A DNA stretch of 44,116 nucleotides from JBDRNO01 sp043811005 (GCA_043811005.1 JBDRNO010000101.1:1-44116), one strand, 5' to 3'. Positions 16,391 through 24,929 are shown, counted from the stretch's first letter. Numbers and translations: made by a program. Notes: a model not told the origin generated them from the sequence alone.

Positions 16391-16686
16391 ACATAATTTC
16401 ATTAATTGATTAAAAAAGAAATTATATATATAATTGAGTTAAGAATAAATAAGATAATGTTGCTGGGTGCTGGCCTTCGCCTGCCAAAGCAGGCTACGGC
16501 CTGCGAAGGCTGGTTACTGGGTGGTTGTACTGATTTCGTAGTCTGAGTATTAAACCAACAACCCGTTCGGCTGAGCTCACGCCGAAGCCAGAACCAAGAA
16601 CCCAGAGCCCAGAAACTGATTATTAAATCCGCCAGCTGGCGGACAAAATACAGGTATATCAAGTTAAAATATTAAAATTCCAATAC
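16391..16686 (+). repeat. intergenic composite: 5' box, repeat R copy B with nested palindromes, 3' box
   Basis: This fills the 315-base gap before the UDP-glucose dehydrogenase gene. In order: 5' box ACATAATTTCAT + TAATTGATTAAAA (16391-16415); repeat R (16404-16622); within it a 36-nt palindrome (16474-16509) between two CTGG tetramers, and a 23-nt hairpin GTTCGGC...GCCGAAG (16565-16587); then palindrome TCCGCCAGCTGGCGGA (16628-16643) and 3' box ATTAAAATTCCAATAC (16671-16686), 13 bases before the start codon. The simpler copy A at 558-715 lacks both insertions. Confidence 0.8.
16474..16509 (+). mobile_element. 36-nt palindromic insertion with 4-bp flanking duplication (copy 1)
   Basis: The ends CCTTCGC and GCGAAGG are perfect inverted repeats, with an inner stem CCTGC...GCAGG. 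CTGG is present on both sides (16470-16473 and 16510-16513), whereas the matching place in repeat R copy A has a single CTGG (621-624). This is the signature expected of insertion with target duplication. It is non-coding and no transposase is near. Confidence 0.65.
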
Positions 16687-16699
16687 AATTTAATTATTC

Positions 16700-18013
16700 A
16701 TGAAAATAGCAGTCATCGGAACCGGGTACGTTGGTTTGGTTACGGGTACCTGCCTTGCAGAAACGGGAAACAGCGTGATATGTGTTGATATTGATGTAGA
16801 CAAGGTTGAAAAAATGAAAAATGGTATTGTCCCGATCTATGAACCACATTTGGATGTTTTATTTAAACGGAATGTTAAACAGGGAAGATTAATATTTACC
16901 ACTGTACTTGAAGAAGCGGTGAAGAATGCAAAAATTATTTTTTTAGCATTGCCAACCCCCCAAGGTGAAGACGGCTCTGCCGACTTGTCTTATGTGTTAA
17001 GTGTTGCAGATGACTTAGGGAAAATAATCAAGGATTATAAAGTGATTGTTGATAAAAGCACTGTGCCGGTGGGAACGGCAGAACAAGTCAAAGAAATAAT
17101 TTCGAAACATGCCAAAACTGAATTTGATGTGGTCTCAAACCCTGAGTTTTTAAGAGAGGGTTTCGCTGTTGATGACTTTTTAAAACCGGAGAGAGTAGTA
17201 ATTGGTTCCCGTTCAGATAGGGCGAAAAAAATAATGGAAGAATTGTACCGTCCTTTTGTCCGTCAGGGAAATCCCATTATATTCATGGATGAGCGTTCTG
17301 CTGAATTAACAAAATATGCAGCCAATGCTTTCCTGGCTACCAAGATATCATTTATGAATGAAATTGCGAATTTATGTGAACGCGTTGGGGCTAATGTTGA
17401 CACGATTCGTATAGGTATTGGATCTGATAGCAGGATAGGAAAACGCTTTTTATTTGCAGGAATTGGATATGGGGGAAGTTGTTTTCCAAAAGATGTTCAA
17501 GCACTATCAAAATCGTCAACTGATTTCGATTACGATTTTAAAATTCTAAGTGCAGTAATCGCAGTTAATGATCGCCAACCAACGATTCTTGTTTCAAAAA
17601 TAAAAAAACATTATAAGGATGACTTGAAAGGAAAGAAAATAGCTGTCTGGGGACTGGCATTCAAGCCCGATACAGACGACATTCGTGAAGCCCCTGCACT
17701 ATTTATTATTGATGAGCTTCTTAAAGAAGGTGTTCACATCTCTGTTTTTGACCCTGAAGCTATGGACAATGTAAAGCAATTGCTGGGGGATAAGATCAGT
17801 TATGCTGACAATCAGTATAAAGCGCTTGAGGGTGCTGATGCATTATTTATAGCAACAGAGTGGCCTGTCTTCAGAACACCTGATTTTGATAAAATACAAA
17901 ATTTATTAAAAGAAAAAGTGATATTTGACGGGCGAAACCTGTATGACATTGAGCAGATGAAAAAGCTTAAATTTTACTATTATAGTATAGGGAGGGAAAT
18001 TGTTAAACCTTAA
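16700..18013 (+). CDS. ugd: UDP-glucose 6-dehydrogenase
   Basis: It oxidises UDP-glucose to UDP-glucuronate with two NAD+. The 437-residue protein has the Rossmann motif GTGYVGLVTGTCLAETG at the N-terminus, the central segments STVPVGTAE and NPEFLREGFAVDDF, the catalytic Cys261 in GIGYGGSCFPKDVQAL, and the C-terminal UDP-binding domain with GLAFKPDTDDIREAPA. These distinguish it from the UDP-HexNAc dehydrogenase at 21109. Its product is the substrate for the UDP-xylose synthase at 18203, so the two genes form a short route to UDP-xylose. The first ATG follows the conserved 3' box. Confidence 0.95.
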   Translation: MKIAVIGTGYVGLVTGTCLAETGNSVICVDIDVDKVEKMKNGIVPIYEPHLDVLFKRNVKQGRLIFTTVLEEAVKNAKIIFLALPTPQGEDGSADLSYVLSVADDLGKIIKDYKVIVDKSTVPVGTAEQVKEIISKHAKTEFDVVSNPEFLREGFAVDDFLKPERVVIGSRSDRAKKIMEELYRPFVRQGNPIIFMDERSAELTKYAANAFLATKISFMNEIANLCERVGANVDTIRIGIGSDSRIGKRFLFAGIGYGGSCFPKDVQALSKSSTDFDYDFKILSAVIAVNDRQPTILVSKIKKHYKDDLKGKKIAVWGLAFKPDTDDIREAPALFIIDELLKEGVHISVFDPEAMDNVKQLLGDKISYADNQYKALEGADALFIATEWPVFRTPDFDKIQNLLKEKVIFDGRNLYDIEQMKKLKFYYYSIGREIVKP

Positions 18014-18046
18014 ATAATAAATAATCACCTTGTAAATTTTATCAAT

Positions 18047-18202
18047 ATGATCAGCGAAAACGATAAAAATATTATCATTGGTTGTGCAAAAAAATATAAT
18101 GTGACATCTGTTATTTTGTTTGGTTCATCGATACGGGATGAAATTATTTTTAATGATATTGATATTGCTGTTAAAGGAATAAAACCATCTTTGAAAAAAT
18201 AA
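18047..18202 (+). pseudogene. truncated MNT-type minimal nucleotidyltransferase
   Basis: A 51-residue frame runs from the ATG at 18047 to the TAA at 18200-18202. It contains the nucleotidyltransferase signature LFGSS...NDIDIAV (G-S then D-x-D spacing), as in minimal nucleotidyltransferases of HEPN-MNT toxin-antitoxin pairs. Those proteins are usually about 100 residues; this one stops right after KGIKPSL, where the family continues with a helical half. The UDP-xylose synthase start codon follows the stop directly, with no spacer. It is probably a remnant whose 3' half was lost, and no HEPN partner is nearby. It might still be translated and couple translation to the next gene. Confidence 0.6.
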
Positions 18203-19147
18203 ATGAGGACAATACTAATCACAGGCGCGGCAGGATTTTTGGGATCTCACCTCTGTGATAAATTTATTACTGAGAGCTATCACGTCATCGGGATGGACAA
18301 CCTTATTACGGGTAGCTTGAAAAACATTGAACATTTATTTAACAAAGAGTATTTTGAATTTTATCACTGTGATGTTTCAAAGTTTGTTCATGTTCCCGGT
18401 GAGTTGGATTACATCCTTCATTTTGCTTCACCTGCAAGCCCGATAGATTATCTCAAAATGCCGATCCAAACTCTTAAGGTTGGTTCTTTGGGTACTCATA
18501 ATTTGCTTGGACTGGCAAAGAGCAAGGGTTCGCGTATCCTTGTAGCTTCAACATCCGAAATATATGGAGACCCCGAAGTTCATCCTCAAACCGAAGACTA
18601 CTGGGGCAATGTTAATCCTGTTGGACCAAGAGGTGTTTATGATGAAGCAAAACGTTTCCAGGAAGCAATAACAATGGCATATCACAACTATCACGGGTTG
18701 GAGACCAGGATTGCACGAATTTTCAATACTTACGGTTCGCGGATGCGCCTTAACGATGGAAGAGCATTACCCGCTTTTGTTTCGCAGGCGTTGAGGGGAG
18801 AAGATATTACTGTGTTCGGTGACGGCAGCCAGACTCGCTCATTCTGCTATGTGGATGATCTGATTGATGGAATTTATCGCTTGTTATTAAGTGATCATAC
18901 CCTGCCTATAAATCTCGGCAATCCCGATGAGATCACAATCAAAGAATTTGCTGAAGAGATCATCAATTTAACCAGGTCGGATTCTAAAATAATATACAAA
19001 GATCTGCCTGTTGATGACCCTTTACAAAGAAGACCGGATATTAGCAAGGCGAAAGAAATTCTTAAATGGGAACCAAAAGTGTCAAGATCAGAGGGTTTGA
19101 AATTTACATTAGAGTATTTTAAGTCTTTGCCCGAATTTAAAAAGTAA
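18203..19147 (+). CDS. UDP-glucuronate decarboxylase (UDP-xylose synthase), extended SDR
   Basis: This 314-residue NAD-dependent extended short-chain dehydrogenase converts UDP-glucuronate to UDP-xylose. The Rossmann motif GAAGFLGSHLCDKF is at the N-terminus, and the HFASPASPIDYLKMPIQTLKVGSLGTHN segment is diagnostic of the UXS subgroup. The catalytic Tyr and Lys are in YDEAKR, preceded by TSEIYGDPEVHPQ, and the substrate region RIFNTYGSRMRLNDGR follows. The ATG abuts the stop of the truncated MNT frame, and ugd lies just upstream, so substrate supply is local. Confidence 0.9.
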   Translation: MRTILITGAAGFLGSHLCDKFITESYHVIGMDNLITGSLKNIEHLFNKEYFEFYHCDVSKFVHVPGELDYILHFASPASPIDYLKMPIQTLKVGSLGTHNLLGLAKSKGSRILVASTSEIYGDPEVHPQTEDYWGNVNPVGPRGVYDEAKRFQEAITMAYHNYHGLETRIARIFNTYGSRMRLNDGRALPAFVSQALRGEDITVFGDGSQTRSFCYVDDLIDGIYRLLLSDHTLPINLGNPDEITIKEFAEEIINLTRSDSKIIYKDLPVDDPLQRRPDISKAKEILKWEPKVSRSEGLKFTLEYFKSLPEFKK

Positions 19148-19217
19148 AAGAACCATTAAAAACGGCCTTTAGTACGACCGTAAAAGTATAAAATAAGCAA
19201 CTAAAAAACATCAACCA

Positions 19218-19802
19218 TTGAACACAAAACAAACAAACTACTTCGCCCACGAAACAGCCGTTATTGATGAGGGTTGCAAGATAGGAAAAGGTACTAAAAT
19301 ATGGCATTTCTCGCATATCATGACTGGATGTGTTATTGGGGAGAACTGTAATTTTGGACAAAATGTTGTAGTATCACCTGATGTGGTTCTCGGCAATAAT
19401 GTTAAAGTACAAAACAATATTTCAATATATACCGGAGTTACTTGTGATGATGATGTTTTCCTGGGCCCCTCAATGGTATTTACTAATGTGATCAATCCCA
19501 GGAGTGCGGTAGTCAGGAAAAGTGAATACCAGAAAACCCATGTGGGCAAAGGAGCTTCAATCGGTGCAAATGCCACTATTATTTGCGGGAACAATATTGG
19601 AGAATATGCTTTTATCGGAGTGGGGTCTGTAGTAATTAAGGATGTACTTCCTTACTCTTTGGTAGTTGGTAATCCGGCAAGGCATATCGGCTGGATGAGT
19701 GAATATGGACACCGGTTGATATTCGATGATAACGGTATTGCGGTGTGCCCGGAAAGTAAAGAAAAATACAAGCTGAAAAACAAAGAAATTACTAAAATTT
19801 AA
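19218..19802 (+). CDS. hexapeptide-repeat N-acetyltransferase, WbpD-like
   Basis: This 194-residue left-handed beta-helix acyltransferase has repeated hexapeptides (IGENCNFGQNVVVSPDVVLGNNVKVQNNISIYTGVTC...). The segments YFAHETAVIDEGCKIGKGTKIWHFSHIM and FTNVINPRSAV resemble WbpD, which acetylates UDP-2-acetamido-3-amino-2,3-dideoxyglucuronate at the 3-amino group. The start is TTG at 19218: the frame has a stop at 19194-19196 and no ATG between it and the conserved N-terminus. The neighbouring WbpB-like gene starts 30 bases downstream. The substrate is inferred from this pairing. Confidence 0.85.
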   Translation: MNTKQTNYFAHETAVIDEGCKIGKGTKIWHFSHIMTGCVIGENCNFGQNVVVSPDVVLGNNVKVQNNISIYTGVTCDDDVFLGPSMVFTNVINPRSAVVRKSEYQKTHVGKGASIGANATIICGNNIGEYAFIGVGSVVIKDVLPYSLVVGNPARHIGWMSEYGHRLIFDDNGIAVCPESKEKYKLKNKEITKI

Positions 19803-19832
19803 AGAAAATATTGATTAATAACTATTAAAAAA

Positions 19833-20876
19833 ATGCATCAAGAGAACGAAAAAATCAAATTTGCAATCATTGGTTGTGGTCATATTGGTAAACGCCATGC
19901 AGAAATGACCAGGAGAAATCCCGAAGCAGAACTGGTCGCAATGTGCGATGTAAGGTCAAAAGAAGAATTGGGCTTGAATGATTTAGATGTCCCCTTATTC
20001 TCTTCAATAGATGAATTACTGGCATCAGAACTTGAACTGGATATTGTAAGTATCTGCACATCCAATGGATTACATGCCGAACAATCCTTAAAAGCATTGG
20101 AACACGGTAAGCATGTGGTTTGTGAAAAGCCCATGGCTCTTACAACTGCCGATTGTGAAAGCATCATTTCCAAAGCGATGAAAGTTTCCAAACAGGTGTT
20201 TTGCGTGATGCAGAACCGCTATTCCCCCCCGTCTATATGGATCAAAGAAGTAATTGAGAAAAAAATGATGGGTGAGATCTTTTTGGTAGAAATGAATTGT
20301 TATTGGAACAGGGATGAACGCTATTACCCACCCCGGCAAAGTCAGGGTAATCAAACAAATTGGAAAGGAACAAAAGAACTGGATGGCGGAACATTGTTTA
20401 CCCAGTTCTCACATTTTATTGATCTGATGTATTGGCTATTTGGCGATATTAAAGACATCCAGGCAAGGTTCCGCGATTTTACACACAAGGACACTACCGA
20501 TTTCGAAGACTCGGGGTTTGTGAACTTTAATTTCGTTAACGGTGGTATGGGGTGCATCAATTACTCAACAGCAGTATGGGATAAAAACATGGGAAGCAGC
20601 ATTACTATTATCGGAAGCAAAGGAAGTGTAAAGGTTGGCGGACAGTACATGGATAAGGTTGAGTATTGTCATATAAAAGATTATGAAATGCCTGAACTTC
20701 CAATAGTAAGCCCTAAATATGATTATGGTCAATATAAAGGCGCTGCCGCAAATCACCATTTTATTATTGAGAATGTGATTGATACGTTAAAAGGCGGGAC
20801 ATCTGCAACCACCAATGCCATGGAAGGGATGAAGGTTGTTGATATTATTGAGAGAATATATGAATTGAGAAACTAA
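19833..20876 (+). CDS. Gfo/Idh/MocA-family oxidoreductase, WbpB-like
   Basis: This 347-residue NAD(P)-dependent oxidoreductase has a Rossmann motif IIGCGHIGKRHAEM at the N-terminus and the family hallmark VCEKPMALT at about residues 94-102. A C-terminal Gfo/Idh fold has GGTLFTQFSHFIDLMYWLFGD carrying the catalytic His region. Between a WbpD-like acetyltransferase and a UDP-HexNAc dehydrogenase it most likely oxidises C3 of UDP-N-acetylglucosaminuronate to give the 3-keto substrate for the aminotransferase at 15227. The function is inferred from family and context; closely related enzymes act on other sugars. Confidence 0.85.
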   Translation: MHQENEKIKFAIIGCGHIGKRHAEMTRRNPEAELVAMCDVRSKEELGLNDLDVPLFSSIDELLASELELDIVSICTSNGLHAEQSLKALEHGKHVVCEKPMALTTADCESIISKAMKVSKQVFCVMQNRYSPPSIWIKEVIEKKMMGEIFLVEMNCYWNRDERYYPPRQSQGNQTNWKGTKELDGGTLFTQFSHFIDLMYWLFGDIKDIQARFRDFTHKDTTDFEDSGFVNFNFVNGGMGCINYSTAVWDKNMGSSITIIGSKGSVKVGGQYMDKVEYCHIKDYEMPELPIVSPKYDYGQYKGAAANHHFIIENVIDTLKGGTSATTNAMEGMKVVDIIERIYELRN

Positions 20877-20877
20877 A

Positions 20878-20903
20878 TTTTTACAAGGCTTTGCTTGTAA
20901 AAA
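20878..20903 (+). terminator. hairpin downstream of the WbpB-like gene
   Basis: TTTTTACAAG, loop GCTTTG, CTTGTAAAAA form a perfect 10-bp stem starting two bases after the stop codon. The 3' side is followed by more A rather than T, so it is not a textbook intrinsic terminator; it may act as an RNA 3'-end stabiliser. Confidence 0.4.
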
Positions 20904-20926
20904 AAACGCTTAGAGAAAATTTCAGC

Positions 20927-21050
20927 TTCTCGGTTTTCAGTTGTCGGTTTCCAGTTTTTCTGTTTTTCAGTTTTATTACAAAAACCCGACAGACCATGTT
21001 GCCGAGAACCGACTAACTGAATAACCGGTAACCGACAACTGATAAGCCGA
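20927..21050. repeat. imperfect inverted repeat between WbpB- and TviB-like genes
   Basis: The left arm contains CAGTTGTCGGTTTCCAG (about 20938-20954) and the right arm, read on the other strand, CAGTTGTCGGTTACCGG (about 21025-21041), with weaker matches on both sides. It could fold into a long stem. No coding potential was seen. Confidence 0.65.
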
Positions 21051-21108
21051 AATAATCAATGATAAATAATCGTTAACAAATTAATAATAACGAAATCCTA
21101 TTAACCGA

Positions 21109-22398
21109 ATGTACAACAAACTACTTACCAAAGAATCAAAACTGGCAGTTATAGGACTGGGTTATGTTGGCTTACCAATAGCTTTGGCATTTGCCAGGAA
21201 ACTATCCGTAATTGGTTTTGATACCAATGAAGAACGAATCGAGATGATAAAAAACGGGAAAGACCCAAGTGAAGAACTACCTGCCTCGGAATTTAAAAAT
21301 CGCGATATTGTATTCACATCATCAAAAGAGGTGCTCAGAGAAGCGAAATTTTACATTGTTGCTGTTCCCACTCCTGTAGATGAGCATAATTTACCCGATT
21401 TAAACACGTTGCTGAAAGCTTCACAAACTGTGGGAAGCGTTTTAAAAAAAGGGGATTACGTTGTGTTTGAATCAACTGTATATCCCGGCTGTACTGAAGA
21501 AGATTGCATTCCTGTTATCGAAAAAGAATCAAATCTTAAATTTAAGGAAGATTTCAAAGTGGGCTATTCACCCGAAAGAATTAATCCCGGTGATAAAAAA
21601 CATACAATTACTAAAATCATTAAGGTTGTTTCTGGATGTGATGAAGAGTCGCTTGATATAATTTCCAGGGTTTATGAAATAATCCTTGAGGCAGGCACCC
21701 ATAAAGCGCCATCCATAAAAGTAGCAGAAGCTGCGAAAATAATCGAGAACACTCAAAGAGATGTAAATATTGCTTTGATCAATGAACTTTCAATCATTTT
21801 TAATAAGATGGGCATCAATACTTATGATGTGATAGATGCAGCAGCAACCAAATGGAATTTCCTGAAGTTTAGTCCCGGATTGGTAGGTGGACATTGCATT
21901 GGTGTTGATCCCTATTATTTAACATATAAAGCAGAAGGATATGGCTATCATGCACAGGTTATTAACTCCGGCAGGTATGTTAATGATTCAATGGGATTTT
22001 ACATTGCCAAACAAACTGTAAAGATGATCATAGCAGCCGGCAAGCATATATCCGAGTCAAAAGTGCTTGTAATGGGCGCTACATTTAAAGAAGATGTTAG
22101 CGATATCAGAAACTCAAAAGTTGCCGATATTATCAAAGAGTTAAAATCCTATGCAGTGACAGTTGATGTAACAGACCCGTATGCATCTTCAAGTGAGTTA
22201 AAACAACACTACGGTTTTGAATTAGTAAATAAAACAGGAAATGCTTATGATGCAGTGATCGTTGCTGTAAATCATAAGGATTATTTAGACCTCAATGAAG
22301 ATCATTTCAAGTCCATTTTATCAGAAAAGGGGATTCTAATCGATATCAAAGGAATCTACAGGAATAAAATAAAAGAGCTGAAATACTGGAGTTTGTGA
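21109..22398 (+). CDS. UDP-N-acetylhexosamine 6-dehydrogenase, TviB/WbpA family
   Basis: This 429-residue nucleotide-sugar dehydrogenase has the Rossmann motif GLGYVGLPIALAFARK and the central segments VPTPVDEHNLPDL, ESTVYPGCTEEDCIPVIE and YSPERINPGDK. The catalytic Cys263 is in PGLVGGHCIGVDPYYLTYKA. The PERINPGDK and GGHCIGVDPYY motifs mark the UDP-HexNAc group rather than UDP-glucose dehydrogenases such as the one at 16700. It would produce UDP-N-acetyl-glucosaminuronate (or the galacto form), the first step before the WbpB-, WbpE- and WbpD-like enzymes encoded nearby. A 232-base repeat-bearing gap separates it from the preceding gene. Confidence 0.9.
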   Translation: MYNKLLTKESKLAVIGLGYVGLPIALAFARKLSVIGFDTNEERIEMIKNGKDPSEELPASEFKNRDIVFTSSKEVLREAKFYIVAVPTPVDEHNLPDLNTLLKASQTVGSVLKKGDYVVFESTVYPGCTEEDCIPVIEKESNLKFKEDFKVGYSPERINPGDKKHTITKIIKVVSGCDEESLDIISRVYEIILEAGTHKAPSIKVAEAAKIIENTQRDVNIALINELSIIFNKMGINTYDVIDAAATKWNFLKFSPGLVGGHCIGVDPYYLTYKAEGYGYHAQVINSGRYVNDSMGFYIAKQTVKMIIAAGKHISESKVLVMGATFKEDVSDIRNSKVADIIKELKSYAVTVDVTDPYASSSELKQHYGFELVNKTGNAYDAVIVAVNHKDYLDLNEDHFKSILSEKGILIDIKGIYRNKIKELKYWSL

Positions 22399-22582
22399 TT
22401 TGGGAATTAGTGAATTGGTATTTGGGTAAATTAGTGAATCAATGAATGCCATGCTAATATCCTAAATTATACGAATAACTGCAAATAGGTAGCAAGAGAT
22501 ACTAGTATCATTAGTATTCATCTGCATATTAGTATCGGGTATAATTATCAACCATTCAAACTAATCAACCAATAAACCAATT

Positions 22583-23617
22583 TTGAAACAAAGAATATTA
22601 GTAACAGGAGGTACGGGTTACATTGGTTCTCACACTGTAGTTGAGCTTCAGGAGCAAGGATTTGATGTGGTTATCATTGATGATCTTTCAAATTCTTCAA
22701 TTGAAGTTTTAGATAATATCCGTCAGATCACAGGAACCAAACCCGGCTTTGAAAAGTTTGATCTTTGTGACAATGACAAGCTTAGTGATTTCTTCACAAA
22801 ATATGATAATATCTCGTCAATAATTCACTTTGCCGCCTATAAATCCGTTGGTGAATCGGTACGGTCTCCGCTGAAATACTACCGCAACAACCTGCTTTCA
22901 TTGATAAACCTGCTATCGGCAATGGAGAAAAACAATATTGCGAATATTGTTTTTTCATCATCTTGCACTGTTTATGGAGAGCCCGATGAATTGCCTGTTA
23001 CTGAAGAGACCCCACTAAAACCTGCAATATCACCATATGGTAATACCAAGCGAATTTGTGAGGAAATTATCAGGGACAGGTGCTGTCAGGTGTTTCCGCC
23101 TGACAACATCTCGCTAATAAATGCCATTTCCCTGAGGTATTTTAACCCTATCGGAGCGCATCATTCGGCATTGATCGGTGAAGTGCCATCAGGTACTTCA
23201 GACAATTTAATACCCCCGATTACCCAAACAGCTATTGGCAAACGAAAATCATTAAATGTCTATGGAAACGACTACGACACCCCTGACGGTAGCTGTATCC
23301 GCGATTATATTCATATTGTTGATGTGGCAAAGGCACATATTGTTGCTATTAAAAGATTGAACAACAAACAAAATAAAACATCTTATGAGGTGTTTAATTT
23401 GGGGACGGGCAAAGGCAATTCCGTATTTGAAGTTATTGATGCCTTTGAAAAGGTATCGGGTATAAAACTCAATTATATAATAGTTGACAAAAGGCCTGGA
23501 GATATTACAAATGTGTATGCTGATACAAGCTATGCCAACAAAGAGTTGGGATGGAAGGCAGAGAGAACTTTGGAAGAGATGGTGCTTTCGGCTTGGGAAT
23601 GGGAAAAGGCTTTATAA
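22583..23617 (+). CDS. galE: UDP-glucose 4-epimerase GalE
   Basis: GalE interconverts UDP-glucose and UDP-galactose with bound NAD+. The 344-residue extended SDR has GGTGYIGSHTVVEL at the N-terminus, FAAYKSVGESV, the catalytic YGNTK, RYFNPIGAH and DGSCIRDYIHIVD. The start is a TTG at 22583, because the frame has no ATG before the conserved MKQRILVTGG. Between EEIIRD and RYF there are 19 residues where the E. coli enzyme, from memory, has 13. This stretch (RCCQVFPPDN) is encoded by a hairpin that also occurs between genes at 23740-23761. Confidence 0.93.
   Translation: MKQRILVTGGTGYIGSHTVVELQEQGFDVVIIDDLSNSSIEVLDNIRQITGTKPGFEKFDLCDNDKLSDFFTKYDNISSIIHFAAYKSVGESVRSPLKYYRNNLLSLINLLSAMEKNNIANIVFSSSCTVYGEPDELPVTEETPLKPAISPYGNTKRICEEIIRDRCCQVFPPDNISLINAISLRYFNPIGAHHSALIGEVPSGTSDNLIPPITQTAIGKRKSLNVYGNDYDTPDGSCIRDYIHIVDVAKAHIVAIKRLNNKQNKTSYEVFNLGTGKGNSVFEVIDAFEKVSGIKLNYIIVDKRPGDITNVYADTSYANKELGWKAERTLEEMVLSAWEWEKAL
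23084..23105 (+). repeat. hairpin element inside the galE coding sequence
   Basis: TGTCAGG (23084-23090), loop TGTTTCCG, CCTGACA (23099-23105). Apart from one base in the loop (G for A) it equals the perfect 9-bp hairpin at 23740-23761 in the gap after galE. It is read in frame as part of CCQVFPPDN. Confidence 0.75.
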
Positions 23618-23619
23618 AA

Positions 23620-23761
23620 ACATAACTTAGAAAATTAATGAAAAGTAGAAGTACTTTAAATTAGGAAGTAAAAATATGAAAACGCTGCTGGTTACTGGTT
23701 GCTGGATATTAAATATTTGATATTGGATAGTGAATTTGTTGTCAGGTGTTTCCACCTGACA
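23620..23761 (+). repeat. intergenic region between galE and rfbB: 5' box and hairpin
   Basis: ACATAACTTAGA + AAATTAATGAAAA at 23620-23644 is a degenerate 5' box. A short CTGCTGGTTACTGGTTGCTGG stretch at about 23687-23706 resembles part of repeat R. TGTCAGGTG (23740-23748), TTTC, CACCTGACA (23753-23761) is a perfect 9-bp hairpin, the intergenic twin of the one inside galE. The rest of the 217-base gap is AT-rich. Confidence 0.65.
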
Positions 23762-23834
23762 GAATGTCGTGCGGAAACCACCGACACCACTAAACGATTA
23801 ACGAATAACATATAACTATTAACTATATAAAATA

Positions 23835-24929
23835 ATGGACTATGCGAAACATATCCTGATCACCGGTGGAGCCGGTTTTATCGGCTCTCATGTTGCCAGG
23901 TGGTTTGTTAATAAATATCCTGATTATAAGATCATAAATCTCGATAACCTCACTTATGCCGGTAATCTTGAAAATCTGCGTGATATTGAGAATATGTCTA
24001 ATTATAAATTTGTAAAGGGAGATATTGTTGATATTGAATTTGTTCAGGAACTTTTCAAAAAGTACCGGATTGATAGCATAATTCATCTTGCTGCTGAGTC
24101 ACATGTTGACAGGTCTATTATTAACCCGATGGATTTTATTCAAACGAACATAGTAGGAACTGTGAATTTATTAAATGCAGCAAGAGAAATATGGTTAAAT
24201 GATACTAAAAAAGCAGGGTCACGTGATCCAGCCTTTTCAAATAATCATATATTCTATCACATTTCTACCGATGAAGTCTACGGTTCGCTTGGAGAAGAAG
24301 GGCTCTTTGTTGAACAAACCCCTTACGATCCCCGAAGCCCTTATTCTGCCTCAAAAGCGAGTTCCGATCATTTGGTAAGGGCTTACTTTCATACATACAA
24401 CCTGCCGGTAGTTATTTCCAATTGTTCTAATAATTACGGCTCGTATCAGTTCCCGGAAAAGCTGATACCCCTTGTTATTAACAATATTAAGAACAATAAG
24501 CCCATTCCTGTTTACGGAAAAGGCGATAACATCAGAGACTGGTTGTTTGTTGAGGATCACGCTGCCGCAATTGACCTGATCTTCCACCGCGGGAAAACAG
24601 GTGAAACATACAATGTAGGCGGCAATAATGAATGGAAAAATATTGACTTGCTCCACCTTCTCTGTGAGATAATGGACAGGAAATTAGGGTGCAAAGCAGG
24701 AAATTCCGCCAAACTCATCACTTTTGTGAAAGACCGTGCCGGTCATGATAAACGCTATGCAATTGATTCATCAAAGCTGCAGAAAGAATTGGGGTGGGAA
24801 CCATCTGTCCGGTTTGAACAAGGGCTGAAAAAAACAACAGACTGGTACCTTGCCAATGAAAAATGGCTTAATAATGTTACTTCCGGAGAATACCAAAAAT
24901 ATTACGATGGTCAATATGTAAAAAGATAA
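23835..24929 (+). CDS. rfbB: dTDP-glucose 4,6-dehydratase RfbB
   Basis: RfbB converts dTDP-glucose to dTDP-4-keto-6-deoxyglucose, the branch point to rhamnose and other deoxysugars. The 364-residue extended SDR has GGAGFIGSHVARWF at the N-terminus, HLAAESHVDRSI, the catalytic STDEVYGSLGEEG with YSASKASSDHLV, and NCSNNYGSYQFPEKLIPLVI, all typical of RfbB/RmlB. No rmlA, rmlC or rmlD is in the window. A slightly long loop (NDTKKAGSRDPAFSNN) before FYHISTDEVYG contains the near-palindrome GGGTCACGTGATCC (24216-24229). Confidence 0.95.
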   Translation: MDYAKHILITGGAGFIGSHVARWFVNKYPDYKIINLDNLTYAGNLENLRDIENMSNYKFVKGDIVDIEFVQELFKKYRIDSIIHLAAESHVDRSIINPMDFIQTNIVGTVNLLNAAREIWLNDTKKAGSRDPAFSNNHIFYHISTDEVYGSLGEEGLFVEQTPYDPRSPYSASKASSDHLVRAYFHTYNLPVVISNCSNNYGSYQFPEKLIPLVINNIKNNKPIPVYGKGDNIRDWLFVEDHAAAIDLIFHRGKTGETYNVGGNNEWKNIDLLHLLCEIMDRKLGCKAGNSAKLITFVKDRAGHDKRYAIDSSKLQKELGWEPSVRFEQGLKKTTDWYLANEKWLNNVTSGEYQKYYDGQYVKR

